Shown here: in pieces, positions 7,461-14,769 of the stretch
Layout: each line of letters begins with the position of its first letter
How positions within the stretch are numbered: position 1 is the first letter of the stretch
Assembly: GCA_013697295.1 (NCBI GenBank)
Contig: JACCXF010000208.1
Coordinates: forward strand, 1 to 36,782
Direction of reading: 5' to 3'
DNA length: 36,782 bases
Origin: Actinomycetota bacterium
GTDB taxonomy: Bacteria > Actinomycetota > CADDZG01 > WHSQ01
Position numbers and translations under genes: made by a program
The notes under the pieces: generated by a model
The model's input: the letters and a program-made list of their open reading frames with translations, nothing else
Databases searched by the model: none
What the model was told of the DNA's origin: nothing

Positions 7461-8618
7461 GTGAAGGTTCTGATCCTCGGAGGCGACGGCTACCTCGGGT
7501 GGCCCACGGCGATGCATCTCGCTCAGGCGGGGCACGACGTCGCGGTCGCCGACAACCTCTTGCGACGCAACATGGCCACCGAGCTCGGAACCAACTCCCT
7601 GACGCCGATCCAGCCCCTCCAAGATCGAGTGACGGTGTTCAAAGAGCTGACCGGGAACGAGGTCCGTCCGTTCTTCGGCGATCTGATCGACGCGCAGTTC
7701 GTCGACGAGGTTTTCTCCGAGGTCCGACCCGACTCCGTCATCCATTACGGCGAGCAGCCCAGCGCCCCGTACTCGATGATCGACCGCAGGCATGCCGTTG
7801 CGACCCAAAGGAACAACGTCGAGGGCAACCTGAACGTCCTCTACGCGATGCGCGATCTAACCCCGCAGGCCCACCTCGTGAAGCTAGGAACGATGGGCGA
7901 GTACGGCACCCCGAACATCGACATCGAAGAAGGTTTCATCGAGATCGAGCACAAGGGGCGGAAGGACACGCTTCCGTTCCCGAAGCTCCCGGGATCGATG
8001 TATCACCTATCGAAGGTCCATGACTCCCACAACATCCACTTCGCGTGTCGTATATGGGGCCTCGCTGCCACCGACCTGAATCAAGGCGTGGTCTACGGCA
8101 TCCGGACTGAAGAGACGGCGCTCGACGAGCGCGTCTGCACGCGCTTCGACTACGACGAGGTCTTCGGCACGGTTCTGAATCGGTTCTGCGTCCAGGCGGT
8201 GGTCGGGCATCCCCTGACGGTCTACGGGAAGGGCGGTCAGACCAGAGGCTTCCTCAACATCATCGACACCCTCCAGTGCGTGCGCCTGGCGGTCGAGAAT
8301 CCTGCCGCAGGCGGGGAGTTCCGCGTGTTCAATCAGTTCACCGAACAGTTCTCGGTCAATGAGCTCGCGGAGATCGTTCGGCGCGTGGGCGGGGGTATGG
8401 GGATCAACGTGAGTGTCGAGTCGGTCCCGGGCCCCCGCATCGAGGCCGAGGAGCACTACTACAACGCGGCTCACACGAAGCTGGTCGAGCTGGGGCTTCA
8501 CGCTCACCCGCTCACGGATGACGTGGTGATCCGCATGATCGAGACCGTCGCGCGCTACAAGGATCGCATCCTCGTCGGGCCGATAGCGCCGAAGACTCGC
8601 TGGGACCCGCGCTCCTAG
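7461..8618 (+). CDS. sqdB: UDP-sulfoquinovose synthase (SqdB/SQD1-like)
   Basis: Predicted to make UDP-sulfoquinovose from UDP-glucose and sulfite, the head-group donor for sulfolipid or sulfoquinovose-containing glycans. The 385-aa extended SDR shows the SQD1-type signature rather than that of a generic epimerase. Motifs are GGDGYLGWPTA at 7-17, GEQPSAPYSMID at 97-108, TMGEYGTPNIDIEEG at 144-158, and YHLSKVHDSHN at 181-191. T144, Y181 and K185 fit the known catalytic trio. NRFCVQAVVGHPLTVYGKGG follows. The GTG start is set by the glycine-rich motif at residue 7 and the -10 element 6 nt upstream. No glycosyltransferase partner (SqdX/SQD2) is adjacent, so the final product is unknown. Confidence 0.92.
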   Translation: MKVLILGGDGYLGWPTAMHLAQAGHDVAVADNLLRRNMATELGTNSLTPIQPLQDRVTVFKELTGNEVRPFFGDLIDAQFVDEVFSEVRPDSVIHYGEQPSAPYSMIDRRHAVATQRNNVEGNLNVLYAMRDLTPQAHLVKLGTMGEYGTPNIDIEEGFIEIEHKGRKDTLPFPKLPGSMYHLSKVHDSHNIHFACRIWGLAATDLNQGVVYGIRTEETALDERVCTRFDYDEVFGTVLNRFCVQAVVGHPLTVYGKGGQTRGFLNIIDTLQCVRLAVENPAAGGEFRVFNQFTEQFSVNELAEIVRRVGGGMGINVSVESVPGPRIEAEEHYYNAAHTKLVELGLHAHPLTDDVVIRMIETVARYKDRILVGPIAPKTRWDPRS

Positions 8619-9394
8619 GGAGCCTTCTTCAGGAGGAAGTGGTCCCACCGGCCCACCAGGTCGAATCCGAGCTTCTCGTACAACGTCTTGGGCCAATCAT
8701 CTTCGCCGGCGACCAGGAAGACGAGATCGTGATCGACCCGAGCCGCTTCTACGGCGGCGAGCACGTTGGCGCGGGCGAAGCCCCTGTTCTGGTAGGCCTC
8801 GAGCGTGGCGACGTCCTCGATCTGAGCGGTCCGGCCGTCGGAGTAGACCTCGCACAACGACACCGGCCGTCCCTCGTCGAAGGCCGCGAACCAGCGGGTT
8901 GCTGCGTACCGGCGAAGGATCCCGTCGAGCAGTCCCCACTGCTGGATCACTTCCGGGGACACGTCGTCGTCGCCATCGGCTTCCTCTTGCCGCAGTTGGT
9001 CGCGCACGTCGCTGATCGTGGCCTCGTCGCACTCGCGGACGTCGATCCCGAAAGGCTGTTTATCGGGCCGCCGGTGGATCATCACGACGATGCCATCCCG
9101 GTGCCATCCCAGCTCGTCGAAGGATGGGCGCAGACGCGCGGCTGCCTGCGCGTCGAAGACCGGGATCGAGCGGAACCTCCGGCCCCGCTCGCGGTGGAGG
9201 CGATCGGCGAGCTCGATCAGGTCTTCCGTTGAAGGAGCATCGTTCGTGTCGACGCGCACGAAGTTGCAATCCCACATGACGTTGAGCTCAGCGCTGAAGC
9301 CGGCCACCCCCCAGGGGAATCGGATCAGCTCTTCGACCGCCGACTCGTAGATCCAGCGCTCGAAGTCGAGGGCGCGACGGAGATCCGGGTCCAT
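8615..9394 (-). CDS. GNAT-family N-acetyltransferase
   Basis: The C-terminal half of this 259-aa protein has the GNAT fold. It shows a strand AQIEDVATLEA followed by the acetyl-CoA pyrophosphate-binding loop QNRGFA at 202-207, then a helix, LVFLVAGEDDWP, and the YEKLGFDLVGR end strand. The N-terminal half may be a second, degenerate GNAT unit; this is inferred from length and secondary-structure pattern. The substrate is unknown. Its ATG directly follows the isocitrate dehydrogenase stop (TAGATG), so the two are probably co-translated. Its stop overlaps the convergent sqdB stop within CTAG. Confidence 0.82.
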   Translation of the reverse strand: MDPDLRRALDFERWIYESAVEELIRFPWGVAGFSAELNVMWDCNFVRVDTNDAPSTEDLIELADRLHRERGRRFRSIPVFDAQAAARLRPSFDELGWHRDGIVVMIHRRPDKQPFGIDVRECDEATISDVRDQLRQEEADGDDDVSPEVIQQWGLLDGILRRYAATRWFAAFDEGRPVSLCEVYSDGRTAQIEDVATLEAYQNRGFARANVLAAVEAARVDHDLVFLVAGEDDWPKTLYEKLGFDLVGRWDHFLLKKAP

Positions 9395-10471
9395 CTACGC
9401 GGACGCGTTGATGGCGTCGATGAGGGCATCCGCCACCGCGCCCGTAGGAGTTGACTCACCCACCCCGGACATGTCGGAGGTGCGGATGTCTTTTCGGCCG
9501 AGGACGCCTTCGACTGCCCTTTCGAGGACGCCGGCCGCAGCGGCCTCGCCGAGGTGCCGGAGCATCAGCACGGCGGAAAGGATCATCGCGATGGGGTTGG
9601 CGAGACCCTTACCCGCGATATCGGGGGCCGACCCGTGCGTGGGCTCGAACACCGCGTATTCCTTGCCGAGGTTCATCCCGGGGGCGAATCCGAGACCGCC
9701 GATCAGACCGGCGCAGAGATCCGAGATGATGTCGCCATAGAGGTTGGGCAGAACGATCACGTCTAGCTCCGCGGGGATCCATGCCAGCCACATCGCGAGC
9801 TCATCCACGTGCATGTCTTCGAATCCAACGTTGCGGTAGCTCTCGGCGAGCCGTAACCCCGTCTCCAGCCAGACCCCGTCGGAGAACTTCATGATGTTCG
9901 CCTTGTGACCGAGCGTCACCTTTCGGCGTCGTTCCCTCCGCGCGTACTCGAAGGCGAACTCGACTATCGCCTGCGTGGCCGACACGGAGATCGGCTTGAC
10001 GGAGACGCCGGCGTCCTCCCGTAGCTCGTATCCGTGCATGTACTTGAGATAGCCGCGCAGTTTGCTGACCTCGGCAGAGCCCATCTCGAATTCGATGCCC
10101 TCATAGAGGTCCTCCGTGTTCTCGCGCACGACCACCAGGTCGATGGCCTCGAAGTGAGAGGGAACGCCCGGGAACAGACGGCACGGGCGGACACTGGCGA
10201 AGAGGTCGAGCTCCTGGCGAAGGGTGACGTTGACCGATCGGAACCCCGTCCCGACCGGCGTCGAGACGGGGCCCTTGAGAGCCGTCCCGTTCCGCCGGAT
10301 CGACTCGAGGACGTGCTCGGGGAGCGGGGTCCCGTGCTGCTCGAGGACCGACGCGCCCGCCTCGTGCACCTCCCAATCGATGCCGACCCCCAACGCGTCG
10401 ACGACGCGCGTGGTCGCGTCCGATACCTCAGGACCGATCCCGTCGCCTCTTATGAGCGTCACGGTTGGCAT
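9395..10471 (-). CDS. Isocitrate dehydrogenase, NAD-type residues
   Basis: The 358-aa protein is a beta-decarboxylating dehydrogenase. Isocitrate rather than isopropylmalate as substrate is supported by RSVNVTLRQELDL (S79, N81, R85 in the substrate-binding motif), with R95, R116 and Y123 also in place. NLYGDIISDLCAGLIGG is the metal/catalytic Asp segment. The cofactor loop reads HGSAPDIAGKG; Asp-Ile where NADP enzymes have Lys-Tyr predicts NAD preference. The ATG follows a TAGGGT -10 element by 6 nt without a Shine-Dalgarno, so translation is probably leaderless. The downstream GNAT gene is abutting. Confidence 0.92.
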   Translation of the reverse strand: MPTVTLIRGDGIGPEVSDATTRVVDALGVGIDWEVHEAGASVLEQHGTPLPEHVLESIRRNGTALKGPVSTPVGTGFRSVNVTLRQELDLFASVRPCRLFPGVPSHFEAIDLVVVRENTEDLYEGIEFEMGSAEVSKLRGYLKYMHGYELREDAGVSVKPISVSATQAIVEFAFEYARRERRRKVTLGHKANIMKFSDGVWLETGLRLAESYRNVGFEDMHVDELAMWLAWIPAELDVIVLPNLYGDIISDLCAGLIGGLGFAPGMNLGKEYAVFEPTHGSAPDIAGKGLANPIAMILSAVLMLRHLGEAAAAGVLERAVEGVLGRKDIRTSDMSGVGESTPTGAVADALIDAINASA

Positions 10472-10477
10472 CCGCCA

Positions 10478-10483
10478 ACCCTA
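10478..10483 (-). promoter_or_regulatory. -10 element TAGGGT, leaderless start of isocitrate dehydrogenase
   Basis: On the minus strand TAGGGT lies 6 nt before the ATG. No good -35 was found 16-18 bp further up, so the call rests on the -10 motif and its spacing. Confidence 0.5.
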
Positions 10484-10541
10484 TTCGCCACCAGGAACCG
10501 GCTCCCGCACGAGCGGGGGTGCTGGATTTGGACCTCGGATT

Positions 10542-10547
10542 TTGACA
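10542..10547 (+). promoter_or_regulatory. Possible -35 element TTGACA upstream of carbamate kinase
   Basis: A perfect TTGACA lies in the 183-nt gap between the divergent isocitrate dehydrogenase and carbamate kinase genes. The matching -10 would be near 10565-10571 (GTCATT), which is poor. A GC-rich inverted repeat just before the carbamate kinase ATG could fold over its leader. Nothing else is recognisable in this gap. Confidence 0.3.
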
Positions 10548-10654
10548 GGCTGAGCTCCCCGGCTCGTCATTCCGCGACCGACTGCAGCGAGGAGCACGTT
10601 GAACATCGGAAGCGTTTCCACTCCCCGCGCGCGCGTGAGGCGCGCTGGGTCCGA

Positions 10655-11611
10655 ATGAGCCGGCCACCGCTCCTCGTCGCCGCGCTGGGCGGGAACGCGA
10701 TGCAGGATCCCGCCGGCGACGACACCGTCCCCGCGGATTTCGCCCGCACGATGGAGACGGCTCGCACCATCGGTGATCTGGCGGTCTCGGGGGAATGGCG
10801 TCTCGTGATCACGCACGGTAATGGTCCGCAGGTGGGGAACCATCTCTTGCGCAGCGAGCTCGCACACGAGCACGGCCACCTTCCGCCTCTACCGCTCGAC
10901 GTCTGTGTGGCCGACACGCAGGGTGGACTCGGTTACATGCTGCAGCAGTCACTCGTGAACGCACTTCACGAAGCCGGAGCGCCGGCGGTCGTCGCCGCGC
11001 TCGTGACCCAGGTGGTGGTGGATGAGGACGATCCGGCGTTCTCGAAGCCCTCCAAGCCGGTGGGGGAGATGATCGGCGAGGAGCGCGTCGACGATCTCCG
11101 CCAGCGCGGATGGTCTCTCGAGGAGGACCCACACCGCGGGGGCTGGCGCAGGGTCGTCGCGTCGCCGGATCCGAAAGAGATCGTGGAGGCCGGCGCGGTC
11201 GCTGCTCTTGTCGATGATGGTGTCATCGTGATCGCGGGCGGAGGCGGCGGCATCCCGGTCGTCCAGCAAGCGGACGGGACGTTAGTGGGAGCCCCCGCGG
11301 TCGTCGACAAGGATCTTGCGAGCGCGTTGCTCGCCTCGGACCTCGGTGCGGACGCGTTCTTGATCCTGACCGATGTCGACCGCGCCTTCGTGGGCTTCGG
11401 AACCGCGGCCGAGAAGGCCATCGACCGCATGACGGTGGCCGAGGCGCGCGCGTACATGGACGAAGGCCAGTTTCCGGCGGGAAGCATGGGTCCGAAGGTG
11501 GAGGCCCTGTGCCGCTTCGTGGGATCGACCGGCGGATGCGGGGTCATCACGTCGATCCCGAACGCGCGCGCCGGGCTGGCGGGCGAGGCGGGAACCACGA
11601 TCGCTCCTTGA
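10655..11611 (+). CDS. arcC: Carbamate kinase
   Basis: The 318-aa amino-acid-kinase-fold protein interconverts carbamoyl phosphate plus ADP and carbamate plus ATP. Diagnostic segments are LGGNA at 11-15, THGNGPQVG at 53-61, the VADTQGGLGYMLQQ block, SKPVGEMI, GWRRVVASPDPKEIVE, IAGGGGGIPV and VDKDLASALLA. GSMGPKVEA lies near the C-terminus. Length is normal. The frame is open far upstream, but the conserved start MSRPPLLVAALGGNA fixes the ATG at 10655. No arginine deiminase or ornithine carbamoyltransferase gene is adjacent, so its pathway (arginine, agmatine or purine catabolism) cannot be told from context. Confidence 0.94.
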   Translation: MSRPPLLVAALGGNAMQDPAGDDTVPADFARTMETARTIGDLAVSGEWRLVITHGNGPQVGNHLLRSELAHEHGHLPPLPLDVCVADTQGGLGYMLQQSLVNALHEAGAPAVVAALVTQVVVDEDDPAFSKPSKPVGEMIGEERVDDLRQRGWSLEEDPHRGGWRRVVASPDPKEIVEAGAVAALVDDGVIVIAGGGGGIPVVQQADGTLVGAPAVVDKDLASALLASDLGADAFLILTDVDRAFVGFGTAAEKAIDRMTVAEARAYMDEGQFPAGSMGPKVEALCRFVGSTGGCGVITSIPNARAGLAGEAGTTIAP

Positions 11612-11666
11612 GGTCCAGTGACCTGCGTCATGGCGCCGTCGATGTCCATGGACGGAGGCTGGGTCG

Positions 11667-13322
11667 ATGCATCCCATGCGAACAGTCACCGTCTTCGCCG
11701 CGTCATTACTCGCGGTCGCGGGGGCCCCGGCATCCGCGGTCGCACCGTCGCCTTACATCCTCCTCACCCCGCCGGTGGACTCGGTCATCACGCGCTACTT
11801 CGAGCCTCCGGAAAGCGATTACGCGCCCGGTCACCGCGGGATCGACTACGGCGTAGTGCCGGGGGTGAAGGTTCGTGCGGCGGCCGCCGGGACCGTCTCG
11901 TTCGCCGGCCCGGTGGCCGGAACCAAAGCCGTGACACTCGATCATGGCGGCGGCGTGGAGACCACGTACTCGAGGCTGGGCGTCATCTCCGTCCTTCCGG
12001 GAACGACGGTCGATGAGGGTCATTTCATCGGAACGACTTCTGCGGCACACCCCGGGGAGTGGGCGGGTCTCCATTTCGGCGTGAAGGTCCAGGAGCGCTA
12101 CGTCGATCCACTCACCTGGCTGGGTCCGGTGGATGTGTCCGAAGCGATCCGTCTCGCTCCGACCGTGGAGGACCTGGAGGGTGAAGTGGACTCCCTCCTG
12201 GTGGCGTCTTCGGGACGGGCCGGAACGCACCACCGCGCATGTGCCCCGACCCCTCAGACGAATGGACTCCCTCGGCCGCCCAATGCCAACATCGCCGTGT
12301 CGATCGCCGGGCTGAACAGCAGCACTAAGGGCGGCACACCGGATCTATACAGGTCCGGTGCCGGTGCGGAGGCTCTCGGCTACCCACCCGAGCGCATCTA
12401 CAGGTACTCCTACCGTGGGACGGATGGCCGCGATCTGCACCGGCCCTATTCGGGGCTCGACACGCAAGGCGACCTTCGGTCGGCTGCGCGTCGCCTGATG
12501 GACCTTCTGCGAGCGATCGGTCGCCGTCACCCGGGGGCCCGCGTCGACATCATCGCCCACTCGCAAGGCGGGATCGTGGCGCGCGCGGCTCTCGAGGTGA
12601 TGGCGACCGCATTCGACCCGGCCCTGCCACCCGTGGCGCATCTCGTAACTCTGGCAACGCCGCACGAGGGAGCCCCTCTGGCGGGGCTTCTCGAGGACCT
12701 CCGAACGAGAACCGTGACGGGCCGGCTGGCCCTCTCGGGCCTGTCCAGGGTGGTGAGGCGCGGTGGCCCGGTGCCGGATCCGGATGCGACGGCGATGAAG
12801 CAGCTCGCTCCCGGCTCGGATCTGCTGGACGATCTAGCCGCCGAGGACATCGCCTACGGGACGCGCGTTCTCGCCCTCGGTATAGCGAACGATCTGATCG
12901 TCCCGGCGGATCACTCGGACTATCCCGGCAAGGTCAGCAGGGTCGTCGGTCCCGAGGGCGCGTTCGGTCACGATGCGGTCACCGGATCCGCACGAGCCCT
13001 GGCCAAGGCGCATGCCTTCCTCCGGGACGCCTCGCCCCCGTGCGAGGCCGCGGCGGACCGCCTCGGGCCTCTGGCCGGAGTCGCCATCTCGTTCCTAGAG
13101 AGGCGGGCGGTGGATCTGTACTCGGAGGTCGAGGGCGCCCTTGGTGGGGGCCTGTGGCGCGGCTTGCAGAGGGCGGATCGGGCTCTCGGGTCACCGGCAC
13201 GACGATTGGTGCGGGCCGTGGGCTCCGGGGCGCGCTGGGCGAGAGACGCGCTGGAGGACGTAGCGCGCCTGCCCGGGCGCATCGGGCGCCTCGTGACCAC
13301 CGGCGCGGGTGGGTCGGAATGA
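11667..13322 (+). CDS. Secreted fusion of a degenerate LytM/M23 domain and a lipase-like alpha/beta hydrolase
   Basis: The 551-aa protein starts with a signal peptide (hydrophobic 7-20, AxA-type site near 22-24). Residues about 35-153 form an M23/LytM domain. Zinc ligands H56, D60 and H136 are kept, but the two catalytic histidines are replaced: R103 in YSRL and G134 in GLHFG. Residues about 205-455 form an alpha/beta hydrolase with AHSQGG (nucleophile S299), TPHEGAP (331-337), D409 in ANDLIVP and H435 in FGHD. That is a complete triad of the PGAP1/class-2 lipase type. The tail is Arg-rich and helical. GGAGG precedes the ATG by 8 nt. Likely role, inferred: cell-envelope esterase anchored by a non-catalytic LytM module. 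Confidence 0.8.
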   Translation: MHPMRTVTVFAASLLAVAGAPASAVAPSPYILLTPPVDSVITRYFEPPESDYAPGHRGIDYGVVPGVKVRAAAAGTVSFAGPVAGTKAVTLDHGGGVETTYSRLGVISVLPGTTVDEGHFIGTTSAAHPGEWAGLHFGVKVQERYVDPLTWLGPVDVSEAIRLAPTVEDLEGEVDSLLVASSGRAGTHHRACAPTPQTNGLPRPPNANIAVSIAGLNSSTKGGTPDLYRSGAGAEALGYPPERIYRYSYRGTDGRDLHRPYSGLDTQGDLRSAARRLMDLLRAIGRRHPGARVDIIAHSQGGIVARAALEVMATAFDPALPPVAHLVTLATPHEGAPLAGLLEDLRTRTVTGRLALSGLSRVVRRGGPVPDPDATAMKQLAPGSDLLDDLAAEDIAYGTRVLALGIANDLIVPADHSDYPGKVSRVVGPEGAFGHDAVTGSARALAKAHAFLRDASPPCEAAADRLGPLAGVAISFLERRAVDLYSEVEGALGGGLWRGLQRADRALGSPARRLVRAVGSGARWARDALEDVARLPGRIGRLVTTGAGGSE

Positions 13323-13333
13323 GGCACAAAAAT

Positions 13334-13378
13334 GAGCCCCCTCCGCCGGGGGGGATGGGCGGATGACGGAGGGGGCTC
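13334..13378 (+). terminator. Hairpin after the LytM-lipase gene
   Basis: Perfect 12-bp stem GAGCCCCCTCCG / CGGAGGGGGCTC with a 21-nt loop, starting 12 nt after the stop codon. A second small stem (GGGAT cag ATCCC) and a TTTTT run follow near 13393-13429, which together look like a termination region. Confidence 0.7.
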
Positions 13379-13439
13379 GGGTCCCGGGCGGGGGGATCAG
13401 ATCCCGGGGTGTCCTTTTTCACTTGTTGTGTACCCACAT

Positions 13440-13455
13440 TGTGATTCTTTTCACA
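13440..13455. promoter_or_regulatory. CRP/GlxR-like operator TGTGA-N6-TCACA
   Basis: An exact match to the CRP-family consensus lies in the 231-nt gap (13323-13553) between the LytM-lipase gene and the YgjP-like gene. Its centre is about 105 bp upstream of the predicted YgjP transcription start. A cAMP-responsive regulator is an inference; only the site is seen. Confidence 0.55.
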
Positions 13456-13496
13456 TACCTCTTCAAGCCGGTTTGAGCCGAGATACGGGGCGTCCG

Positions 13497-13515
13497 TTTG
13501 TACATGAGGTACAAA
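13497..13515. promoter_or_regulatory. Dyad TTTGTAC-N5-GTACAAA, operator-like
   Basis: Perfect 7-bp arms separated by ATGAG, ending 25 bp before the TAGGAT -10 element of the YgjP-like gene, so it would sit at or just upstream of the -35 region. AT-rich symmetry in GC-rich DNA suggests a regulator site. The cognate protein is unknown. Confidence 0.5.
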
Positions 13516-13540
13516 GCCCATTTTCGGGGGTGGGCCCGCC

Positions 13541-13546
13541 TAGGAT
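13541..13546 (+). promoter_or_regulatory. -10 element TAGGAT, leaderless start of YgjP-like gene
   Basis: TAGGAT ends 7 nt before the ATG at 13554. An in-frame ATG at 13545 overlaps the hexamer and is therefore unlikely to be the start. Confidence 0.55.
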
Positions 13547-13553
13547 GGGCCAC

Positions 13554-14093
13554 ATGGTGCTGAACAGGCTTCCGTTCGACTCGCCCGGGGCGGAGGGTGA
13601 ATTCCAGCGCGTCGAGGTCCACAGGAGCTCTCGCCGCAAGAAGACGATCTCGGCCGAGATCGTCGGCGACGTCCTGGTGGTATCGGTCCCGGAGCGCATC
13701 TCGAGAGCCGAGGAGCAAGAGTGGGTCGCCCGGATGACGGGCCGGATGTCCGAGCGGAGGCGGAAGGAACGCCTGAACGCCGAGGGCGACCTGGCGCAGC
13801 GCGCGGTCGAACTCGCGGATCGCTTCCTGGACGGCGTCCGGGCCTCGGACATCGCCTGGGTCGAGACGCAAAGGTCGCGCTGGGGCTCATGCTCGCCCGA
13901 TGACGGCACTATCCGTTTATCGCTCGCGCTGGCCGCTTATCCATCCTGGGTCCGCGACTACGTGATCGTTCACGAGCTGGCGCACCTCGTCGTTCCCGAT
14001 CACTCCGATCGCTTCTGGGCGCTCGTCGAGCGCTACCCGCTGACGGAGCGCGCGCGCGGATTCCTCATCGCGAAGGGGATGGAAGAGGGCTGA
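13554..14093 (+). CDS. YgjP-like (DUF45/M48-type) metallopeptidase
   Basis: The 179-aa protein has the YgjP/DUF45 signature. WGSC is at 110-113 and the zinc site HELAH is at 140-144 (ligands H140, H144, catalytic E141). VPDHSDRFW supplies the third ligand, H150. A charged helical segment at 50-75 (RMSERRRKERL) is typical of the family. The role is a predicted zinc peptidase of unknown substrate; YgjP members are often linked to restriction or stress contexts, but none is seen here. The start is chosen from the -10 element 7 nt upstream; the open frame extends back to 13332 without homology. It is preceded by two operator-like dyads. Confidence 0.85.
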   Translation: MVLNRLPFDSPGAEGEFQRVEVHRSSRRKKTISAEIVGDVLVVSVPERISRAEEQEWVARMTGRMSERRRKERLNAEGDLAQRAVELADRFLDGVRASDIAWVETQRSRWGSCSPDDGTIRLSLALAAYPSWVRDYVIVHELAHLVVPDHSDRFWALVERYPLTERARGFLIAKGMEEG

Positions 14094-14137
14094 TCGCGCA
14101 GATCAGGCAGCGATCGTCTCGACGATCGCGCAGATCA
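14092..14137. terminator. Hairpin flanked by a 14-bp direct repeat, between convergent genes
   Basis: GATCGCGCAGATCA occurs at 14092-14105 and 14124-14137. Between them the inverted repeat CGATCGTC / GACGATCG (14111-14128) can form a tight stem. It lies between the convergent ends of the YgjP-like and rhodanese-like genes, consistent with a bidirectional terminator. There is no clear T-tract. Confidence 0.5.
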
Positions 14138-14149
14138 AATGGCGCGCTC

Positions 14150-14728
14150 TTACGGGAGCGTGCGCCAGAACAGGATCTCGGGGACGCCGGCGCGCTCGAG
14201 CATGCCGACCGCGAGAGCGGCGCGGACTCCCGCCCCCGCCGCAACGGCTACCGGCCCCTGGCTGGCGAGCTCGCTCGCGCGGCTCCAGAGGCGTTCGACC
14301 GGGATGCGCACCCCCGGATCCGAGACCTGCGCGCCCGGGTCACCGACGTCCAGTACGAACGCATCCGGAGGAGCGGGTCCCGAGACGATCTCGGTTGAGA
14401 CAGGTGTTCCGTTCTCGGCCGCCCAACCGTTGACCGCATCGCTGACGTAGCCGACCACGGTGAAACCCTTGCCGCGCAGCGACGATGCGGCATTGGTGAG
14501 ATCACCAACGCCGAGATCGAGCAACAGCAGCGACGAATCCAGCGGGAGACAGTCGCGGGCGCGTGACGGCATGCCCGGTCCGAACTCGTACAACAACTCG
14601 ATAGTGCCCGGGATATGGACGTCGAGGTAGTCCTCCACGGGCCTGAGGTCGATCGGCGTGGCGCCTTGAGCCATCTCCGCCGCCGCCTCGTCGTACGCGA
14701 GCTCTCTCAACGAGGTCCTGATCGCCAT
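14150..14728 (-). CDS. Tandem rhodanese-like protein without active-site cysteines
   Basis: The 192-aa protein looks like two rhodanese-fold repeats. The first has PIDLRPVEDYLDVHIPG at 25-41 (D27, R29, HIPG). The second runs from about 122 to 190 and has a loop AVAAGAGVRAA (161-171), where active rhodaneses have a cysteine in a CxxGxR loop; here position 164 is Ala. The first repeat also lacks a cysteine in its loop region (near 65-75). Sulfurtransferase activity is therefore unlikely; it may bind a ligand or protein, or be related to the rhodanese tail of metallo-hydrolase fusions. The start at 14728 is preceded at 7 nt by TATAGG, a weak -10. Confidence 0.65.
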   Translation of the reverse strand: MAIRTSLRELAYDEAAAEMAQGATPIDLRPVEDYLDVHIPGTIELLYEFGPGMPSRARDCLPLDSSLLLLDLGVGDLTNAASSLRGKGFTVVGYVSDAVNGWAAENGTPVSTEIVSGPAPPDAFVLDVGDPGAQVSDPGVRIPVERLWSRASELASQGPVAVAAGAGVRAALAVGMLERAGVPEILFWRTLP

Positions 14729-14757
14729 GCGCGTACCTATACCAGACGAAGGGGGTC

Positions 14758-14763
14758 GATACT
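14758..14763 (+). promoter_or_regulatory. Possible -10 element GATACT of fxsA
   Basis: GATACT ends 6 nt before the FxsA ATG at 14770. It differs from TATACT only at the first base. The opposite-strand rhodanese gene starts 41 bp away with its own weak -10 (14736-14741), so two promoters are packed back to back. Confidence 0.4.
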
Positions 14764-14769
14764 TGGACG

